Below the pieces are notes generated by a model. It did no database searches. It was not told the DNA's origin and saw only the letters and a program-made list of their open reading frames with translations. From CAJXSD01 sp964633145 (GTDB lineage: Bacteria; Pseudomonadota; Alphaproteobacteria; Rhodobacterales; Rhodobacteraceae), in NCBI GenBank assembly GCA_964633145.1, contig CAZWFE010000014.1, positions 1-54,202 of the forward strand: a DNA stretch of 54,202 nucleotides, in the 5' to 3' direction. The position numbers and the translations under genes are program-made. Positions 32,847-42,706 of this stretch are shown piece by piece. The first letter of the stretch is position 1; the number at the start of each line of letters is the position of its first letter.

Positions 32847-34352
32847 TCAGACATCTGTGCCCGCACCCCCCATCATTAAACCAATCTCATCAATGGTCAG
32901 GCCGCGCATCGGCACGATTTTGTCGATCCGACCTACGTTTAATGCGCCAAAGCGATCACTGATCTCGATTAACTCATCCAAATCCTGACTAATCACAACC
33001 ACAGCGGCACCTTGTGTTGCCAAATCCAACAGCGCTTGACGGATCGAGGCAGCAGCCGCCGCATCAACGCCCCATGTGGGCTGATTGACCACCAAAACGT
33101 CGGGGTTTTGTAACACCTCTCGGCCGATGACAAATTTTTGCAAATTACCGCCAGACAGGGATCGCGCAGCATTTTGCGGACCAGGTGTTCGCACATCAAA
33201 GGCCGAAATAATATCTTGTGCGAAATTGCGGGCTTTGGTCCAGTTTAATATGCCGTTTGAAACCAATCCTTGGCGTGTGGCACCCGTCATCATCGCATTT
33301 TCTGTCAAGCTCATATTTGGGGCCGCAGCGTGTCCCAAACGTTCCTCGGGGGCGCATAAAACGCCCAGTTGGCGGCGCGCATTTGGTCCCCATTGGCCAA
33401 TATCTTGCCCGTTCATTGTCATCATGCCAGACGGCACGCGTGTTTCGCCTGATATTGCAGCCAGTAATTCATCCTGTCCGTTACCGGCCACACCGCCAAT
33501 CCCCAAAATTTCGCCGGCCTGAATATCGAATGAAATATTGCGCAGCGCTGTGCCAAAGGCATCTGCCGCAGGCACGGACAATCCGTTGACTGACAATAAA
33601 ACAGGACCCAATTCACGGTCATGACGCTGGGGGCTGGCAAAGCTGGCGCCAACCATCATTTCCGCCAATTCGCGCGCTGATTTTTCTGCGGGTGTGCAGG
33701 TGTCCACTTTCTTGCCCAAACGCAGGATTGTGGCGGTATCACAAATGGCGCGGATTTCGTCCAGTTTATGGGAAATATACAGAATCGATGTCCCCTCGGC
33801 CTTTAACTGGCGCAGGGTTTTGAACAGAATATCAACCTCTTGCGGGGTCAAAACGGATGTGGGTTCATCCATGATCAACAATTTCGGATTTTGCAACAAA
33901 CAGCGTATAATTTCAACGCGTTGGCGTTCACCGGCCGATAGCCCTCCGACAATTTTATGCGGATCTAGGGGCAAGCCATAGGTTTGGGATACCTCGCGGA
34001 TTTGATGGGCTAAATCGCGTGGGGTGGGGGGTGTTTCCATCCCAAGGGCAATGTTTTCTGCCACGCTCATCGCGTCAAACAGGGAAAAGTGCTGAAATAC
34101 CATGGCCACCCCATTGGCGCGCGCTTGGCGTGGCTCTTGGGGGTGATAGGGCGTGCCGTTCAATTCCATGGAGCCGCTGTCGGGTTTGACAAGCCCATAG
34201 ATCATCTTGACCAGTGTCGATTTGCCGGCGCCGTTTTCGCCCAACAGGGCATGCACTTCGCCTTTGCCAATGTCAAAGCTGACGTCATCATTGGCCACAA
34301 CCCCTGGATAGGCTTTGGTCAAGCCGGTCAAACGAAGCACACGATCGTTCAT
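32847..34352 (-). CDS. ABC transporter ATP-binding protein with two nucleotide-binding domains (NupO-like)
   Basis: A 501-residue fused ATPase of the sugar/nucleoside type. The first domain has Walker A GENGAGKST, signature LSAGERQRVEIIRCLL and Walker B LLIMDEPTSVLTP. The second has the degenerate Walker A GVAGNGQDELLAA usual for this family and signature LSGGNLQKFVIGREV. AAGGA precedes the ATG, which overlaps the xdhC stop in ATGA. This overlap joins purine oxidation genes to the transporter. Confidence 0.94.
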   Translation of the reverse strand: MNDRVLRLTGLTKAYPGVVANDDVSFDIGKGEVHALLGENGAGKSTLVKMIYGLVKPDSGSMELNGTPYHPQEPRQARANGVAMVFQHFSLFDAMSVAENIALGMETPPTPRDLAHQIREVSQTYGLPLDPHKIVGGLSAGERQRVEIIRCLLQNPKLLIMDEPTSVLTPQEVDILFKTLRQLKAEGTSILYISHKLDEIRAICDTATILRLGKKVDTCTPAEKSARELAEMMVGASFASPQRHDRELGPVLLSVNGLSVPAADAFGTALRNISFDIQAGEILGIGGVAGNGQDELLAAISGETRVPSGMMTMNGQDIGQWGPNARRQLGVLCAPEERLGHAAAPNMSLTENAMMTGATRQGLVSNGILNWTKARNFAQDIISAFDVRTPGPQNAARSLSGGNLQKFVIGREVLQNPDVLVVNQPTWGVDAAAAASIRQALLDLATQGAAVVVISQDLDELIEISDRFGALNVGRIDKIVPMRGLTIDEIGLMMGGAGTDV

Positions 34353-35308
34353 GCTGTTTTTTCCTTTCCAAGATGATGGGCCGTTTCCATCTCTAATAGG
34401 CAATTTGCCATGCCTATGGCAATCGCAAAGGGATGTTTTCCGAAATCCCGCCGCCCAATGGGGCAGGTTATGCGCTGTATTTGCGCAGCCTCATGCCCCA
34501 AATGGGCCAGTCTGTTGCGGAATCTGGCCCATTTGGTGTCTGACCCGATCAGTCCCGCCCAATGAAACGATCGCCGCAAAACCGCATCGCAGATCATTAA
34601 ATCCAAATGATGCGAATAGGTCAGGATCAGGTGGTTGGCCTGCTGCGGGGCATGTTTTGCCAAATCATGGCATTGTGGGGCATATAGGATATCGACCGTA
34701 TCGGGAATGTCAGCGGGAAACCGCGATGGGTCCGTATCAACCCAAGTGATATCAAATTCGGGCAGCGGTGACAGAATATCAACCATCGCGCGCCCCACAT
34801 GGCCTGCCCCCCAAATCCACAGGGGCCGTGCCGCGCGTTGCAGCGCGTCAATCACCATGCCATCACGGAACAAAAATCCAACGGTCTGACCATGGGCCAC
34901 ATAATGCGCGCGCGATGTCTGGGTATCTTGGTTTACGTCCTGATGTGCATCAAAGCTGCGGATAAACAGGTCTTGGTCGGCGCTGGGCAAGGATGCCGCG
35001 TCTAATATTTCATAGCCTAATATCACATGCCCGCCACAGCATTGCCCCATGTCCGGCCCCAAAGCATGCGCATTGGTCCAGCGGGTGCGATCACTGTCAA
35101 TCTGTGTCGTGATGGCCGCGCGGGCGGTGTCGCATGCGCTATATTCCAACTGACCCCCGCCGATTGTTCCAATTTGGCCATCGGGGGTGATCCACATATC
35201 CGTCCCTGCATCCCGCGGGGCGGACCCGCGCGTTTGCAACACGCAGACACGGCAGACGCGGCCATAACGGTCGATCAGTCGGTGTGCCAACCCTAGGTCA
35301 AAGGTCAT
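34349..35308 (-). CDS. xdhC: Xanthine dehydrogenase accessory protein XdhC
   Basis: A 319-residue chaperone that binds molybdenum cofactor, promotes its sulfuration and inserts it into XdhB. The N-terminal XdhC/CoxI region includes VCVLQTRGSAPRDAGTDMWI and GTIGGGQLEY. The C-terminal Rossmann domain has LWIWGAGHVGRAMVDIL. Cysteines in MGQCCGGHV are typical of the family. It overlaps xdhB by four bases upstream and the ABC ATPase by four bases downstream. Confidence 0.94.
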   Translation of the reverse strand: MTFDLGLAHRLIDRYGRVCRVCVLQTRGSAPRDAGTDMWITPDGQIGTIGGGQLEYSACDTARAAITTQIDSDRTRWTNAHALGPDMGQCCGGHVILGYEILDAASLPSADQDLFIRSFDAHQDVNQDTQTSRAHYVAHGQTVGFLFRDGMVIDALQRAARPLWIWGAGHVGRAMVDILSPLPEFDITWVDTDPSRFPADIPDTVDILYAPQCHDLAKHAPQQANHLILTYSHHLDLMICDAVLRRSFHWAGLIGSDTKWARFRNRLAHLGHEAAQIQRITCPIGRRDFGKHPFAIAIGMANCLLEMETAHHLGKEKTA

Positions 35309-37590
35309 GCGCGCACCCGTTCAATTGCGTCCAAAACCCGTTGCGCTGTCGCGGGGGCGTCTAGATCGGCATAACCAGACCCGCAGGCAGAAATCGCATC
35401 GACCAATGCCAGATAGGTTGAAATCCCCAACATAAACGGCGGCTCGCCCACGGCTTTGGATCGGTATACGGTTTGCGCGGGGTTGTCGCGTCCCCATAGG
35501 GACACGTTGAACACATCGGGCCTGTCCGCCATAGCTGGGATTTTATAGGTCGATGGCGCGTGCGTGCGCAGGCGACCATGGTCATCCCAGACCAATTCTT
35601 CGGTGGTGAGCCAGCCGGAGCCTTGGACATAGGCGCCTTCGATCTGGCCAATGTCCAGGGCAGGATTCAGGCTGTTGCCTGTGTCGTGCAAAATATCGGT
35701 TCGCAGAATACGGTTTTCACCGGTCAGCGTGTCAATCACCACCTCGGTCACGGCGGCACCATAGGCGAAATAATAAAACGGCTGGCCCCGTCCCGCGATG
35801 CGATCCCATGCGACATCAGGGGTTTTGTAAAACCCAGTGGCCGACAGGCTGACGCGCGCCTGATAACAGGCCAAGGCGGCTTGGGCGAAACTGATTTCGC
35901 GGCGGCCGATTTGTACGGTTCCATCGCGAAATACAACATCATCGGGGGTTTTGTTGTATTGATGGGCCAAAAATTCAGCCATGCGCGATATGATGGTGTC
36001 ACAGGCGATTTGCACCGCCATTCCGTTCAGGTCACTGCCCGAACTGGCCGCCGTGGCGGATGTGTTGGGCACCTTGGCCGTGTCGGTTGCGGTGATTTTG
36101 ATGGCCTCCATGCCGACGCCAAATCGTGATGCGGCGACTTGGGCCACTTTCTGAAACAAACCCTGACCCATTTCGGTGCCACCGTGGTTGATACGGATGC
36201 TGCCGTCTTGGTACACATGCACCAAGGCCCCCGCTTGGTTCAGGTGCGTCAGGGTAAAGGATATACCGAATTTGACCGGTGAAATCGCGACCCCGCGTTT
36301 CAGCAGCGGGCTGTTTTCATTCCATGCTGCAATTTCGGTTTTGCGCGCGTGGTACCCGCAGGTGTCAATCAATTCATCGCACAGATCATCCAAAATGAAA
36401 TCACGCACAGGCATGCCGTAATGTGTGTTCTGCGGTGTTGGGCTGTTTGCATTGGCATAGAAATTGAGGCGGCGAATATCCCATGGATCGCGCCCCAAAT
36501 GGCGGGCAACGTGATCCATAACGCGTTCGATCCCAATCATGCCCTGCGGGCCACCGAATCCGCGAAATGCGGTTGCGCTGGTTGTGTTGGTTTTCAAACG
36601 GTGGCTGGTGACCCGCATGTTCGGCACGAAATAGGCGTTATCGGCGTGCAGCATGGCGCGATCGGCCACTGGCAGCGTCAAATCCTGCGCCCAGCCGCCG
36701 CGTGTGTAATGGGTAAAATCAATGGCCAACAAACGCCCATCATTGTCAAAGCCCACCTGATAGGTAATGCGAAAATCATGGCGTTTGCCTGTGATGACCA
36801 TGTCATCATCGCGGTCATAGCGCATTTTGCAGGGGCGCCCTGTGGTGCGCGCAGCAATGGCGCAGGCAACGGCCAATGCGTTGCCCTGGCTTTCTTTGCC
36901 ACCGAAACCGCCCCCCATGCGGCGGGTTTGTATGCGTACTTGGTGCATGCCTAGGCCAAGGGCTTCGGCCACCTTGTGTTGGATTTCGGTGGGATGCTGG
37001 GTTGAGGAATGGACGATCATTTCGTCATCCTCTTGCGGCAGGGCAAGGGCGGCCTGACCCTCTAGGTAAAAATGTTCTTGGCCCCCGATGTCAAAGCTGC
37101 CCGTTAGGGTGTGTTCTGCCTGTGGCAGTGCATAATCCACATCGCCACGGGTATAGATGCGCGGACCCTCTTCGAACCGGCTGTTTGCGGCTAGGGCCTG
37201 TTCGATGGTCAAAATGGGTGTTTCAGGCGCATATTCCACCCGAGCCAATCGTGCGGCGCGGCGGGCGTTTAGGTGGCTGTCTGCCACCACCAAAAACATG
37301 GGCTGTCCATGGTAATGGATCTGTCCATCGCACAGCAGCGGTTCATCATGGGCCGCAGGCGAGACATCATTGGCAAAGGGCAGATCATCCGCGGTAATAA
37401 CGGCAACAACGCCATGTGCGGATTTAACCGCGCTTAGGTCCATGGATGTTAAACGTCCACGCGCAATCGTAGCCGTGCCAAAGGCCAGATGCAGGTAGTT
37501 TGACGGCACGGGAATATCGTCGATATAGTTTGCGCGCCCTGTGACGTGCAGTTTCGCGGCATCGTGGGGCAGGGGTTTGGAAACGCTCAT
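35305..37590 (-). CDS. xdhB: Xanthine dehydrogenase molybdopterin-binding subunit XdhB
   Basis: A 761-residue catalytic subunit that oxidises hypoxanthine and xanthine to urate at a molybdenum centre. GGGFGGKESQ binds the cofactor, ATAFRGFGGPQGM carries the substrate-orienting arginine, and the catalytic glutamate is Glu716 in KAVGEPPFMLG. The N-terminal PLPHDAAKLHVTGRANYIDDI is standard. It overlaps both xdhA and xdhC by ATGA. The size and two-subunit arrangement agree with the Rhodobacter XdhAB type rather than a single-chain eukaryotic enzyme. Confidence 0.96.
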   Translation of the reverse strand: MSVSKPLPHDAAKLHVTGRANYIDDIPVPSNYLHLAFGTATIARGRLTSMDLSAVKSAHGVVAVITADDLPFANDVSPAAHDEPLLCDGQIHYHGQPMFLVVADSHLNARRAARLARVEYAPETPILTIEQALAANSRFEEGPRIYTRGDVDYALPQAEHTLTGSFDIGGQEHFYLEGQAALALPQEDDEMIVHSSTQHPTEIQHKVAEALGLGMHQVRIQTRRMGGGFGGKESQGNALAVACAIAARTTGRPCKMRYDRDDDMVITGKRHDFRITYQVGFDNDGRLLAIDFTHYTRGGWAQDLTLPVADRAMLHADNAYFVPNMRVTSHRLKTNTTSATAFRGFGGPQGMIGIERVMDHVARHLGRDPWDIRRLNFYANANSPTPQNTHYGMPVRDFILDDLCDELIDTCGYHARKTEIAAWNENSPLLKRGVAISPVKFGISFTLTHLNQAGALVHVYQDGSIRINHGGTEMGQGLFQKVAQVAASRFGVGMEAIKITATDTAKVPNTSATAASSGSDLNGMAVQIACDTIISRMAEFLAHQYNKTPDDVVFRDGTVQIGRREISFAQAALACYQARVSLSATGFYKTPDVAWDRIAGRGQPFYYFAYGAAVTEVVIDTLTGENRILRTDILHDTGNSLNPALDIGQIEGAYVQGSGWLTTEELVWDDHGRLRTHAPSTYKIPAMADRPDVFNVSLWGRDNPAQTVYRSKAVGEPPFMLGISTYLALVDAISACGSGYADLDAPATAQRVLDAIERVRA

Positions 37591-38960
37591 ACGGCGACCT
37601 CATGCACAGATGTGGGGGTGCCGGCGCGGTCGTGGAAATAACGCACCAACAAATTGCGCGCCGTTTTCAGGCGATAATCGGCCGAGGCACGCATGTCTGA
37701 CAGGGGCTGGAAATCATCTGCCCATGCGGACTGCGCTGCGGTTATGGTATCCAGTGTCCATGGGTGACCAATCAGCGCCCGTTCGACGGCGCGGGCCCGT
37801 TTGGGAATGCCCGCCATTCCGCCGAATGCAATTTTGGCATCTTGGACGGTGTTCGCATCGACGCGTATGTTGAAACATCCCAGCAGCGCGGAAATATCCT
37901 GATCAAAGCGTTTGGATATTTTATAGCAGCGCAGGTCATGATCGGTTTTTGGGATTTGGACGGATTGCACAAATTCACAGGGCTGCAAATCTTGTTTGCC
38001 ATAGTCGATAAAGAAATCCTGCAACGGGATCGTGCGGCGCGTGTCGCCACGGCGCAGGGTCAGGGTGGCCCCCAAGGCGATCAGCGCGGGCGGGCTGTCC
38101 CCGATGGGCGAGCCATTGGCGATATTGCCCCCCAGCGTGGCGGCCATGCGCACCTGGGTCGACGCATAGCGACGCAACAGGTCAGCCAGCGCGGGCATAT
38201 GGTCCACGGCCCACAGGCGCAGGGTTTCGATCGTTACCATGGCCCCGATATCCCAGTGGGTGTCGGTTTCGGTGATCTGTGCAAGGTCGTGTGCTTGGTT
38301 CAAGAAGGCAACGGGCCCAAGGTCGGAGAGGTGTTTGGTCACCCACAGCCCCACATCGGTTGCCCCCGCAATCAGCCGCGTTTGGGGGTGATCCATCAGC
38401 AGGGCAGCCAAGGCATCGCCCGACCCCGGCTGCGCCGCGGTCAACGCTGCCTTGGCGCAGCCGGCAAGCGCCTGCCGATCGGTGGCCACCCAATCTGGCA
38501 GGGGGGTATTTTCAGTGCGTTTTGCTGCCCGTGCGATGGGTGCATATCCTGTGCAGCGGCACAGGTTGCCGGCCAGTGTGGTGTCGTGATCGGTATCGCC
38601 ATTGATGCCAGCCGCGACCATGGATGTCACGAAACCCGGTGTGCAAAATCCGCATTGCGACCCATGCAGATCAATCATGGCCTGCTGTGCGGGATGCAGG
38701 GTGTCGGCTGATGCGATGCCTTCGACGGTGCGGATCGCTTTGCCCTGCAGTTGCGGCAAAAACAGAATGCAGGCGTTTAGGGGTCGCGTTGTTTCCGCGT
38801 CCATCACGATGACGGTACATGCGCCGCAGTCGCCTTCGTTACAGCCCTCTTTCGTGCCGGTCAGGCCGCGATGTTCGCGTAGCCAATCCAGCAAAGTGGT
38901 GGTTGGATGTACATCGCTGAGATGTACTGTCTCTCCGTTCAGAAGAAACGAAATATTCAT
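37587..38960 (-). CDS. xdhA: Xanthine dehydrogenase small subunit XdhA (2x[2Fe-2S], FAD)
   Basis: A 457-residue electron-transfer subunit. The first cluster uses Cys40, Cys45, Cys48 (GCNEGDCGAC) and Cys64. The second uses Cys103, Cys106, Cys134 and Cys136 (QCGFCTPG and LCRCTGYAPI). The FAD domain begins near RLIAGATDVGLWVTK. Electrons pass from XdhB through these centres to NAD+. The ATG at 38960 agrees with the family N-terminus; the frame is open further upstream but without similarity. It is the first gene of the operon. Confidence 0.95.
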   Translation of the reverse strand: MNISFLLNGETVHLSDVHPTTTLLDWLREHRGLTGTKEGCNEGDCGACTVIVMDAETTRPLNACILFLPQLQGKAIRTVEGIASADTLHPAQQAMIDLHGSQCGFCTPGFVTSMVAAGINGDTDHDTTLAGNLCRCTGYAPIARAAKRTENTPLPDWVATDRQALAGCAKAALTAAQPGSGDALAALLMDHPQTRLIAGATDVGLWVTKHLSDLGPVAFLNQAHDLAQITETDTHWDIGAMVTIETLRLWAVDHMPALADLLRRYASTQVRMAATLGGNIANGSPIGDSPPALIALGATLTLRRGDTRRTIPLQDFFIDYGKQDLQPCEFVQSVQIPKTDHDLRCYKISKRFDQDISALLGCFNIRVDANTVQDAKIAFGGMAGIPKRARAVERALIGHPWTLDTITAAQSAWADDFQPLSDMRASADYRLKTARNLLVRYFHDRAGTPTSVHEVAV

Positions 38961-39045
38961 GTGATTTATCCGCCGCGGTACCAGATGCCATATTTGCCTG
39001 TCCTCGATGCGGCGTAGAAAACAGGCGGCTATTCCCTTGGCGTCC

Positions 39046-39075
39046 ATGCTAGACGGCGTTTTGCGCCTTTGGCAA
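39046..39075 (-). promoter_or_regulatory. Candidate promoter of the xdhABC-transporter operon
   Basis: The minus strand has TTGCCA (39075-39070, five of six to consensus), 18 bases, then TAGCAT (39051-39046, four of six). Transcription would begin near 39039, leaving about 80 bases of leader before xdhA. No operator for a purine regulator was recognised. Confidence 0.38.
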
Positions 39076-39144
39076 GAAAAATGTTATCTGCCTATGATCA
39101 AAAACCGATTCCAGCGGCGGGCAATCTGGTTTAACCTGCCCCCT

Positions 39145-42100
39145 ATGACCCAAGATGTTCGATTCATTCACCTGCGCGTTCACACTGAATATTCCCTGCT
39201 TGAGGGGGCTATGCGGCTAAAGAAACTGCCTGGATTGTGTTCTGATGCAGGTATGCCAGCTGTGGCTGTGACAGATACCAACAACCTGTTTTCTGCGCTG
39301 GAATTTTCTGTCACTGCCGCGGGTGCGGGTATTCAGCCCATCATCGGATGTCAGGTTGATGTGGCCTATGTTCAGGCGGGGTTGGGGGAAAAACAAATCG
39401 ATCCTGCGCCGATGGTGTTTTTGGCCCAAAATGAAACGGGTTATGAAAACCTGATGAAGCTGAACACATGCCTTTATGTCGACAAAGGGGGCCAGCTGCC
39501 GCAGGTTACGCTGGAAGAAATTGAACGCCTGAGCGCCGGTGTGATTTGTCTGACAGGCGGTTCGGATGGTCCCGTGGGCCGTTTGCTGCGCAATGCGCAA
39601 CGTCCCGCAGCACAGGCATTGATGGATCGGTTGCACGGGATCTTTGGCGATCGGTTATACATGGAACTGCAACGCCACCCCGGTGACAATGGCCTGCCCG
39701 AGGCCGAGGCCCTGTCAGAACGCGGATTTGTGGAAATGGCCTATGCGATGGATATTCCGTTGGTTGCCACAAATGACGTGTATTTCCCCAAGCCCGACAT
39801 GTATGAAGCGCACGATGCGCTGATCTGTATCGCCGACGGTGCCTATGTCGATCAGCAAAGTGACCGCCGCCGGTTGACCAGCCAGCATTATTTCAAATCC
39901 CCCCAAGAAATGGCGACCCTGTTTGCCGATTTGCCAGAGGCGCTGGAAAACACCGTTGAAATCGCGCAACGCTGTGCGTTCATGGCCTATCGGCGGGATC
40001 CCATTTTGCCCAAATTCGCGGATGACGAAGTCCAAGAACTGCGCCGTCAAGCGGTTGAGGGGTTAAAGGCACGCTTGGCCGTGATCCCCCATGCTGCATC
40101 GGTGGAAGAGTATGAAAAACGGCTGGAATTCGAATTAAACATTATCGAAGGCATGGGGTTTCCCGGCTATTTCCTGATTGTTGCGGATTTCATCAAATGG
40201 GCCAAGGATCATGATATTCCCGTGGGACCAGGCCGTGGATCGGGCGCGGGGTCACTGGTGGCCTATGCGCTGACGATTACCGACCTTGATCCGTTGCGCT
40301 ATAGCCTGCTGTTTGAACGGTTTTTGAACCCAGAACGGGTATCGATGCCCGACTTTGATATCGATTTCTGTATGGATCGGCGCGAAGAGGTGATCCAATA
40401 CGTTCAGCAAAAATATGGCCGCGACAAGGTTGGCCAGATCATTACCTTTGGTGCGTTGTTGTCCAAGGCGGCTGTGCGCGATGTGGGCCGTGTGTTGCAA
40501 ATGCCCTATGGCCAAGTCGACCGTTTGTCGAAACTGATCCCCGTCGAGGGCGTCAAACCTGTCAGCATCGCGCAGGCGTTAAAGGATGAACCGCGTCTGG
40601 CCGAAGAGGCCCAGAACGAAGAGGTGGTCAACCGCCTGCTCACCTATGGTCAACAGGTCGAGGGGTTGTTGCGTAACGCATCCACCCACGCGGCGGGGGT
40701 TGTGATTGGCGATCGGCCTTTGGATGCGCTGGTGCCTTTGTACCAAGACCCCCGTTCCGATATGCCCGCGACACAATTCAATATGAAATGGGTCGAACAG
40801 GCTGGGCTGGTCAAATTCGACTTTCTGGGTTTGAAAACGCTGACGGTTATTCAAAATGCTGTTGATCTGATCCTGAAATCGGGCAGGCCCTTGCATGTGA
40901 CGGCGGATGGCCGAACGCTGTATGAACCAGCGGCCGGTGCGGAAAACCAGATCAATGCCATTCCACTGGATGATGAGGCGACCTATAAATTATACGCAGC
41001 GGCGAAAACGGTTGCGGTGTTTCAGGTGGAAAGTTCGGGCATGATGGATGCCCTGAAACGGATGAAACCCACCTGTATCGAAGATATCGTGGCGCTGGTG
41101 GCGCTGTATCGTCCGGGTCCGATGGAAAACATCCCCACCTATTGCGAGGTGAAAAACGGCGTCAAAAAACGCGCGTCGGTCCACCCGCTGATCGACCATA
41201 TTCTGGAGGAAACCCAAGGCATCATCGTTTATCAGGAACAGGTGATGCAGATCGCGCAGGTTATGGCGGGATACAGTCTGGGCGGCGCCGACCTGTTGCG
41301 TCGCGCCATGGGTAAAAAGATCAAAGAGGCGATGGATGCCGAGCGCCCCAAATTTGAAAAGGGCGCGGCCGAAAACGGGGTTGAGGCCAAGAAAGCATCC
41401 GAGGTGTTCGACCTGTTGGAAAAATTCGCCAACTATGGTTTCAACAAATCCCACGCGGCGGCCTATGCGGTGGTCAGTTATCAAACCGGTTGGCTAAAGG
41501 CCAATCATCCGGTTGAATTTATGGCCGGTGTGATGAACTGCGATATTCACCTGACCGATAAATTGGCCGTTTATTTCGAAGAGGTGAAAAAGGGGCTGGA
41601 TCTGCCCTATGTCCCGCCCTGTGTGAACCGATCGCAGGCAACTTTTGATGTTGAAAATGGCGCCTTGGTCTATGCGTTGGGCGCGTTGAAAAACGTGGGC
41701 GTCGAGGCGATGAAATTGGTCGTCGCGGGGCGTGGTGATAAACCATTTGTAAACCTGTTTGATTTTGCGCGTCGCGTTGATTTGAAACGCGTGGGCAAGC
41801 GTCCGTTGGAAATGCTGGCGCGGGCTGGTGCATTTGATGAATTGGACAAAAACCGCCGCCGCGTGTTTGAAAGTGTTGAGGCATTGACGCAATATTCCGC
41901 AGCCCATCACGAACAAAAATCGTCAAATCAAGTGTCGTTGTTTGGTGATGCGGGCGATGATTTGCCCGAACCGCGTTTGCTGCCTGTCAATGACTGGTTG
42001 CCCGCCGAACGCTTGGCCGAAGAATTCAAGGCGATTGGGTTTTATTTGTCGGGTCATCCGTTGGATGATTACATGGTTGCGCTTAAGCGCAAGGGTGTGT

Positions 42101-42645
42101 TGACCATGGATGAAGTCATACACAAAGTAGCGGCCGGTCCGATGGTGGCAAAAATGGCCGGCGTTGTTGCGGGGCGTCAGGAACGAAAATCAGCCAAGGG
42201 GAACCGATTTGCCTTTGTCCAGCTCAGCGACCCGACCGGTGCGTTCGAGGTGACATTGTTTTCCGAGGCGCTAGAGAAGTCGCGGGAATATTTGGAAACG
42301 GGTGCCAAGGTGGTTGTGACGGCTGAGGCGACATATGAGGCAGATCAGTTGAAATTGCTGGGCCGGTCCATCGCGCCCGCCGATATTGCCGTGGCTGATG
42401 TGGGGGCCAGTGGATTAAAGGTTTATGTTGAACAAGCCAGTGTATTGCCCGCGATTGCATCGGTTTTGGATCAGGCCGCAGATCAGGTGAAATCTGGACC
42501 CAAGGGGCCGATTGTATTTGCATTGTTGGATCCCACATTACCTGGTGAGGTCGAAATGGATGTGGGACGCGATTATCCGGTAAACCCGCAAATTAAGGGT
42601 GCGATCAAGAGCCTGAGCGGTGTTTTGGAAGTCGAAGAGGTTTAA
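39145..42645 (+). CDS. dnaE: DNA polymerase III subunit alpha
   Basis: The 1166-residue replicative polymerase. The PHP domain begins at FIHLRVHTEYSLLEGAMRL. The polymerase active site includes GPGRGSGAGSLVAY and PDFDIDFCMDRR, with Asp403 and Asp405 as likely metal ligands. Later come YQEQVMQIAQVMAGYSLGGAD, helix-hairpin-helix motifs and an OB domain. The ATG at 39145 matches the usual N-terminus; starts 17 and 46 codons upstream lack similarity. It is divergent from xdhA. Its stop is followed by two hairpins and copy A of the repeated element. Confidence 0.97.
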   Translation: MTQDVRFIHLRVHTEYSLLEGAMRLKKLPGLCSDAGMPAVAVTDTNNLFSALEFSVTAAGAGIQPIIGCQVDVAYVQAGLGEKQIDPAPMVFLAQNETGYENLMKLNTCLYVDKGGQLPQVTLEEIERLSAGVICLTGGSDGPVGRLLRNAQRPAAQALMDRLHGIFGDRLYMELQRHPGDNGLPEAEALSERGFVEMAYAMDIPLVATNDVYFPKPDMYEAHDALICIADGAYVDQQSDRRRLTSQHYFKSPQEMATLFADLPEALENTVEIAQRCAFMAYRRDPILPKFADDEVQELRRQAVEGLKARLAVIPHAASVEEYEKRLEFELNIIEGMGFPGYFLIVADFIKWAKDHDIPVGPGRGSGAGSLVAYALTITDLDPLRYSLLFERFLNPERVSMPDFDIDFCMDRREEVIQYVQQKYGRDKVGQIITFGALLSKAAVRDVGRVLQMPYGQVDRLSKLIPVEGVKPVSIAQALKDEPRLAEEAQNEEVVNRLLTYGQQVEGLLRNASTHAAGVVIGDRPLDALVPLYQDPRSDMPATQFNMKWVEQAGLVKFDFLGLKTLTVIQNAVDLILKSGRPLHVTADGRTLYEPAAGAENQINAIPLDDEATYKLYAAAKTVAVFQVESSGMMDALKRMKPTCIEDIVALVALYRPGPMENIPTYCEVKNGVKKRASVHPLIDHILEETQGIIVYQEQVMQIAQVMAGYSLGGADLLRRAMGKKIKEAMDAERPKFEKGAAENGVEAKKASEVFDLLEKFANYGFNKSHAAAYAVVSYQTGWLKANHPVEFMAGVMNCDIHLTDKLAVYFEEVKKGLDLPYVPPCVNRSQATFDVENGALVYALGALKNVGVEAMKLVVAGRGDKPFVNLFDFARRVDLKRVGKRPLEMLARAGAFDELDKNRRRVFESVEALTQYSAAHHEQKSSNQVSLFGDAGDDLPEPRLLPVNDWLPAERLAEEFKAIGFYLSGHPLDDYMVALKRKGVLTMDEVIHKVAAGPMVAKMAGVVAGRQERKSAKGNRFAFVQLSDPTGAFEVTLFSEALEKSREYLETGAKVVVTAEATYEADQLKLLGRSIAPADIAVADVGASGLKVYVEQASVLPAIASVLDQAADQVKSGPKGPIVFALLDPTLPGEVEMDVGRDYPVNPQIKGAIKSLSGVLEVEEV

Positions 42646-42646
42646 T

Positions 42647-42706
42647 TCAGGGCCTGTCGGCCCTGACAGCCCTGCGGGCTGATGAGTATTTTTGCAAAAA
42701 TGAAAG
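42647..42706 (+). repeat. Hairpins plus 23-base conserved block, copy A (after dnaE)
   Basis: One base after the dnaE stop TCAGGGCC pairs with GGCCCTGA around TGTC (42647-42666). A second hairpin, CAGCCC with GGGCTG around TGC (42667-42681), follows directly. Two bases later comes GAGTATTT, then TTG, then CAAAAATGAAAG (42684-42706). The same block stands after the ABC ATPase and pyrF. In this copy the middle of the block, ATTTTTGCAAAAAT, is itself a perfect palindrome. Confidence 0.85.
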
